Below, one piece after another: positions 61,542 to 64,000 of a stretch of 64,000 nt of DNA; position 1 is the first letter of the stretch, and each line of letters begins with the position of its first letter. This stretch comes from Sphingobacterium composti (GTDB lineage Bacteria > Bacteroidota > Bacteroidia > Sphingobacteriales > Sphingobacteriaceae), in contig NZ_WUQZ01000016.1 in the NCBI RefSeq assembly GCF_009829075.1, positions 30,158 through 94,157 on the forward strand, written 5' to 3'. A program made the position numbers and the translations under genes. A model generated the notes under the pieces. It was not told where the DNA came from. It was given only the letters and a program-made list of their open reading frames with translations, and made no database searches.

Positions 61542-61571
61542 CAAAAATAACGAGTATTATTCAATATTCAA
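61542..61571 (-). promoter_or_regulatory. rpsT promoter (TTG-N19-TATTTTTG)
   Basis: On the minus strand a -33 TTG (61571-61569) and a -7 TATTTTTG (61549-61542) are 19 bases apart, a good Bacteroidota promoter match. The leader would be about 45 bases. Confidence 0.7.
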
Positions 61572-61669
61572 AATCTATTTTCAAGTTTCTCTCCGAATCC
61601 TTTATTTAATACTGCAAAGGTAAATAAAATTTACGAGTTATTTATCTATCATTACGATTATAAATTAAG

Positions 61670-61677
61670 TATTTTTG
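61670..61677 (+). promoter_or_regulatory. -7 promoter box almost touching the TrmH-type start codon
   Basis: TATTTTTG matches TAnnTTTG and ends 4 bases before the ATG at 61682. It implies a leaderless or nearly leaderless message. No TTG lies at the expected -33 position. Confidence 0.45.
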
Positions 61678-61681
61678 TAGC

Positions 61682-62212
61682 ATGCAGAAGTTATCAATGG
61701 ATCAACTCAATCGGGTTGATGTCGAATCATTTAAAGAATTAGAAAAAACACCTTTTACTATTGTACTGGATAATGTACGCAGTATGCACAATGTTGGTTC
61801 TGCCTTTCGCACTGCTGATGGATTCGCTATCGAGCAAATCCTATTGTGCGGTATTACAGCGACACCCCCTCATCGTGAAATTGAAAAAACAGCTTTAGGA
61901 GCAACACAATCAGTAGAATGGACACATTATAAAGAAACTACCGAAGCTCTACAGCAATTAAAACAACAAGGTTATAAAATCTTCGCCATCGAACAAGCCG
62001 AGAACTCTACTTCGTTAGAGCAATTTGAAATATCGACGAACGATAAATATGCTTTTGTATTTGGCAATGAAGTACACGGTGTTGATGAGGAAGTGATGCA
62101 AATCGTCGATGGCTGTATTGAGATTCCACAATTTGGCACAAAACATTCTTTTAATGTCTCTGTTACAATTGGAATAGTTCTTTGGGATATCCTGAAGAAA
62201 ATAAAGTTTTAA
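61682..62212 (+). CDS. TrmH-type SPOUT RNA methyltransferase
   Basis: This 176-residue protein has a single SpoU/TrmH domain. Motif 1 contains NVRSMHNVGSAFRTAD (Asn and Arg), motif 2 VFGNEVHGVDEEV, and motif 3 IPQFGTKHSFNVSVTIGI. It transfers methyl to a ribose 2'-OH in tRNA or rRNA; the target is not clear, because this short class lacks extra domains. It is probably monocistronic. Confidence 0.92.
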   Translation: MQKLSMDQLNRVDVESFKELEKTPFTIVLDNVRSMHNVGSAFRTADGFAIEQILLCGITATPPHREIEKTALGATQSVEWTHYKETTEALQQLKQQGYKIFAIEQAENSTSLEQFEISTNDKYAFVFGNEVHGVDEEVMQIVDGCIEIPQFGTKHSFNVSVTIGIVLWDILKKIKF

Positions 62213-62266
62213 TAAAAAAAAGACTGAATAGAGTAAGCAATATTTCCAGAAGTCGTTACAAAATGG

Positions 62267-62274
62267 TAGATTTG
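62267..62274 (+). promoter_or_regulatory. Possible -7 box for sucD
   Basis: TAGATTTG matches TAnnTTTG, 20 bases upstream of the sucD start. No clear -33 TTG. Confidence 0.4.
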
Positions 62275-62294
62275 CTCTGCTAAAAATTAGAACA

Positions 62295-63167
62295 ATGAGT
62301 GTATTAGTAAATAAAGATTCAAAAGTTATCGTTCAAGGTTTCACTGGAACAGAAGGTACTTATCACGCGTCTCAAATGATTGAGTATGGAACGCAAGTCG
62401 TAGGTGGTGTTACACCTGGTAAAGGTGGTCAAACTCACTTAGACCGTCCAGTATTCAATACAGTTCAAGATGCTGTTGATGCAACAGGTGCTAATGTTTC
62501 TATTATTTTTGTTCCACCAGCATTTGCTGCAGATGCTATCATGGAAGCTGCTGCTGCTGGTATCGCATTAATCGTTTGTATTACAGAGGGTATCCCTACT
62601 AAAGATATGATTCAAGTAAAATCTTACTTGAGTGACAAAGATTCTCGTTTAATCGGACCTAACTGTCCTGGTATCATCACTGCTGAAGAAGCTAAAATTG
62701 GTATCATGCCAGGTTTTATCTTCAAAACAGGTAAAGTAGGTGTTGTTTCTAAATCAGGTACATTAACTTACGAAGCAGTTGATCAAACTGTAAAAGCAGG
62801 TTTAGGTATTTCTACAGCTATCGGTATCGGTGGTGACCCAATTATCGGAACTACAACGAAAGAAGCTGTTGAGTTGTTAATGAACGATCCAGAAACTGAA
62901 GGTATCATCATGATTGGTGAGATCGGTGGTGGCATGGAAGCTGAAGCTGCTCGTTGGATTAAAGAAAACGGTACTAAACCAGTTGTTGGTTTCATCGCTG
63001 GTCAAACTGCGCCTCCGGGACGTCGTATGGGACACGCTGGTGCTATCGTAGGTGGTGCTGATGATACTGCTGCCGCAAAAATGGCTATCATGCGTGAGTG
63101 TGGTATTCGCGTAGTAGAATCTCCTGCTGAGATTGGTAAAGCTATTGCTGAAGAATTAGCTAAATAA
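62295..63167 (+). CDS. sucD: Succinyl-CoA synthetase alpha subunit
   Basis: This is the 290-residue alpha subunit of the TCA-cycle succinyl-CoA ligase. The CoA-binding N-terminus has [33 protein letters not shown] (key part [11 protein letters not shown]); the phospho-His lies in GHAGAIVGG near residue 247. The beta subunit gene sucC is not adjacent, a common state in Bacteroidota. Codon use is that of a well-expressed gene. Confidence 0.96.
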   Translation: MSVLVNKDSKVIVQGFTGTEGTYHASQMIEYGTQVVGGVTPGKGGQTHLDRPVFNTVQDAVDATGANVSIIFVPPAFAADAIMEAAAAGIALIVCITEGIPTKDMIQVKSYLSDKDSRLIGPNCPGIITAEEAKIGIMPGFIFKTGKVGVVSKSGTLTYEAVDQTVKAGLGISTAIGIGGDPIIGTTTKEAVELLMNDPETEGIIMIGEIGGGMEAEAARWIKENGTKPVVGFIAGQTAPPGRRMGHAGAIVGGADDTAAAKMAIMRECGIRVVESPAEIGKAIAEELAK

Positions 63168-63181
63168 TATATAAATATATT

Positions 63182-63226
63182 TGTAATAGAAAAGGAGACT
63201 TCAAAAGAGTCTCCTTTTCTATTACA
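63182..63226 (+). terminator. sucD terminator
   Basis: A 17-base perfect stem TAATAGAAAAGGAGACT / AGTCTCCTTTTCTATTA, extendable by two pairs, has a 7-base loop. It lies 15 bases past the sucD stop and could also act on the convergent DinB-like gene. Confidence 0.88.
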
Positions 63227-63303
63227 GTCTTGTGTCATTTAATGCAATCCTTTGGCAGAAAAAAAACATATCGATAAATATCTTCTATATATTTTTTATC
63301 AAT

Positions 63304-63789
63304 TTATTTCTCGTCAGCTGAAGGACCATAAAGACCTGGCAAAGGAATATCCAACATACGCATGTATACCGTTAGTTGTCCCCTATGATGCACCAAATGA
63401 TTTTGAATAATAAATCTATACGCTGCTGACTTAGGAACTTCGGCAATAACATAATCACCAGCTTTTAGCTTCCAAATCGATTTCCAATCCTCTTCAGTAA
63501 TGTTTGATATAACCTCAACATTTTCAGCACAACCATTATTCAGTACATCTAATAGTTCTTGCACCGACTGAGCTTCAAAAGGCTTATACATAGTTGGAAA
63601 ATCAAAATACGCTCCTGACAATGCTTCTTTCATCCAGTTGTGTAATTCGACTATATGGCTTGCCAATTGTATTAACGACATAGATTTTTCGTGAGGTTTA
63701 TAGGAAAAATGTTCTTCCTTTAATCTCGACAAAAGTTGTCTTGTATTTTCAGTTTCTCTTTCGATTTCAATTAATTGTGCCTTATTCAT
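63304..63789 (-). CDS. DinB-like four-helix protein
   Basis: This 161-residue cytoplasmic protein of the DinB/YfiT-like superfamily has metal-ligand histidines in LASHIVELHNW (about 47-55) and QNHLVHHRGQLTVYMRML (about 130-147). Most members bind a divalent metal; several are bacillithiol or mycothiol-dependent transferases. The reaction here is unknown. It is monocistronic, between sucD and the rRNA operon end. Confidence 0.88.
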   Translation of the reverse strand: MNKAQLIEIERETENTRQLLSRLKEEHFSYKPHEKSMSLIQLASHIVELHNWMKEALSGAYFDFPTMYKPFEAQSVQELLDVLNNGCAENVEVISNITEEDWKSIWKLKAGDYVIAEVPKSAAYRFIIQNHLVHHRGQLTVYMRMLDIPLPGLYGPSADEK

Positions 63790-63877
63790 TTCCAGATCCT
63801 TTTAAATATTATTTAAATCTAGCAAATATTCACAATATTTATAATTTATTAAATCTTCAAAACTCTTTAAATGCAAA

Positions 63878-63909
63878 AAACCCCTTATCATTTTATTGAT
63901 AAGGGGTTT
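63878..63909 (-). terminator. Terminator of the rRNA operon
   Basis: A 13-base perfect stem AAACCCCTTATCA / TGATAAGGGGTTT with a 6-base loop is followed on the minus strand by a T-run. It lies 11 bases past the 3' end of the 5S rRNA. Confidence 0.9.
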
Positions 63910-63920
63910 GTATAAAAAAA

Positions 63921-64000
<80 letters not shown>

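Overview
The window looks like chromosomal DNA of a Bacteroidota bacterium, most probably a Sphingobacteriaceae member (Sphingobacterium-like). The evidence is low GC, TAnnTTTG-type -7 promoter boxes, a two-component system of the HTCS type (here split into two genes), a Gld-type ABC exporter, Bacteroidota-restricted small families (DUF4286, BT_3928-like, the small KYIKP-type peptide) and the general gene content. The genus is an inference. No phage, insertion sequence, CRISPR array or tRNA was seen. The only RNA gene is the 3' part of a 5S rRNA on the minus strand at the right edge, so an rRNA operon continues beyond the window.

Layout. 0.2-2.7 kb: a LolD-like ATPase, an FtsX-like permease with a remarkable His-rich insert, and a DUF3299-like secreted protein (candidate metal-linked export system). 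2.7-6.4 kb (minus): rsmE, a CNNM/CorC-type membrane protein, pyrophosphatase, DedA and a HIT protein. 6.6-15.3 kb: a compact arabinan-type glycan locus with three GH43 enzymes and one sialidase-fold (GH93-like) enzyme on the minus strand. It lies divergent from a hybrid two-component regulator that is split into separate kinase and AraC-type response-regulator genes. There is no SusC/SusD pair. 15.4-20.2 kb (minus): greA, then an operon of a catalytically degenerate S9 peptidase lipoprotein, a sensor kinase and an OmpR-type regulator. 20.3-24.2 kb: DUF4286, a small CxxC membrane protein, an RluA-type pseudouridine synthase and MlaD-MlaF-MlaE lipid transport. 24.5-32.3 kb: a secreted W/Y/G-rich DUF6600-like protein, pncB, a methyltransferase, an Ada-like AraC-MGMT fusion overlapping an AlkB-like dioxygenase, and a large M14 metallocarboxypeptidase.

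32.3-38.7 kb: ddl (minus), then a tight operon of PASTA protein, MltG, YbgC-type thioesterase, YihY and a hybrid kinase. 38.7-39.2 kb: a gene-poor stretch holding an unlisted 37-codon KYIKP-type peptide gene (minus) and the rpsA promoter. 39.2-48.1 kb: rpsA, a mercaptopyruvate-type sulfurtransferase, a 1247-residue NtrY-like kinase, a secreted C1B peptidase and a double-META lipoprotein. 48.1-51 kb (minus): cysM with a serine acetyltransferase gene, and a HipA-like kinase with DUF3037. 51.1-57.6 kb: DUF1599, a BT_3928-like DoxX protein, aroK, GDPD lipoprotein, GldA-like ATPase and a GldF-GldG fusion. 57.6-64 kb: an acetyl-CoA hydrolase/transferase, an AraC regulator, a DUF1080 lipoprotein, rpsT, a TrmH-type methyltransferase, sucD, a DinB-like protein and the 5S end.

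Most of this is ordinary chromosomal housekeeping. The parts most worth a second look are the pseudo-peptidase/kinase/regulator operon, the His-rich ABC system, the split HTCS with a 21-bp-period direct repeat in its divergent promoter region, the small KYIKP peptide, and the repeated use of bidirectional terminators that contain the stop codon of one or both flanking genes. All assignments are from reading motifs by eye; no database search was run.
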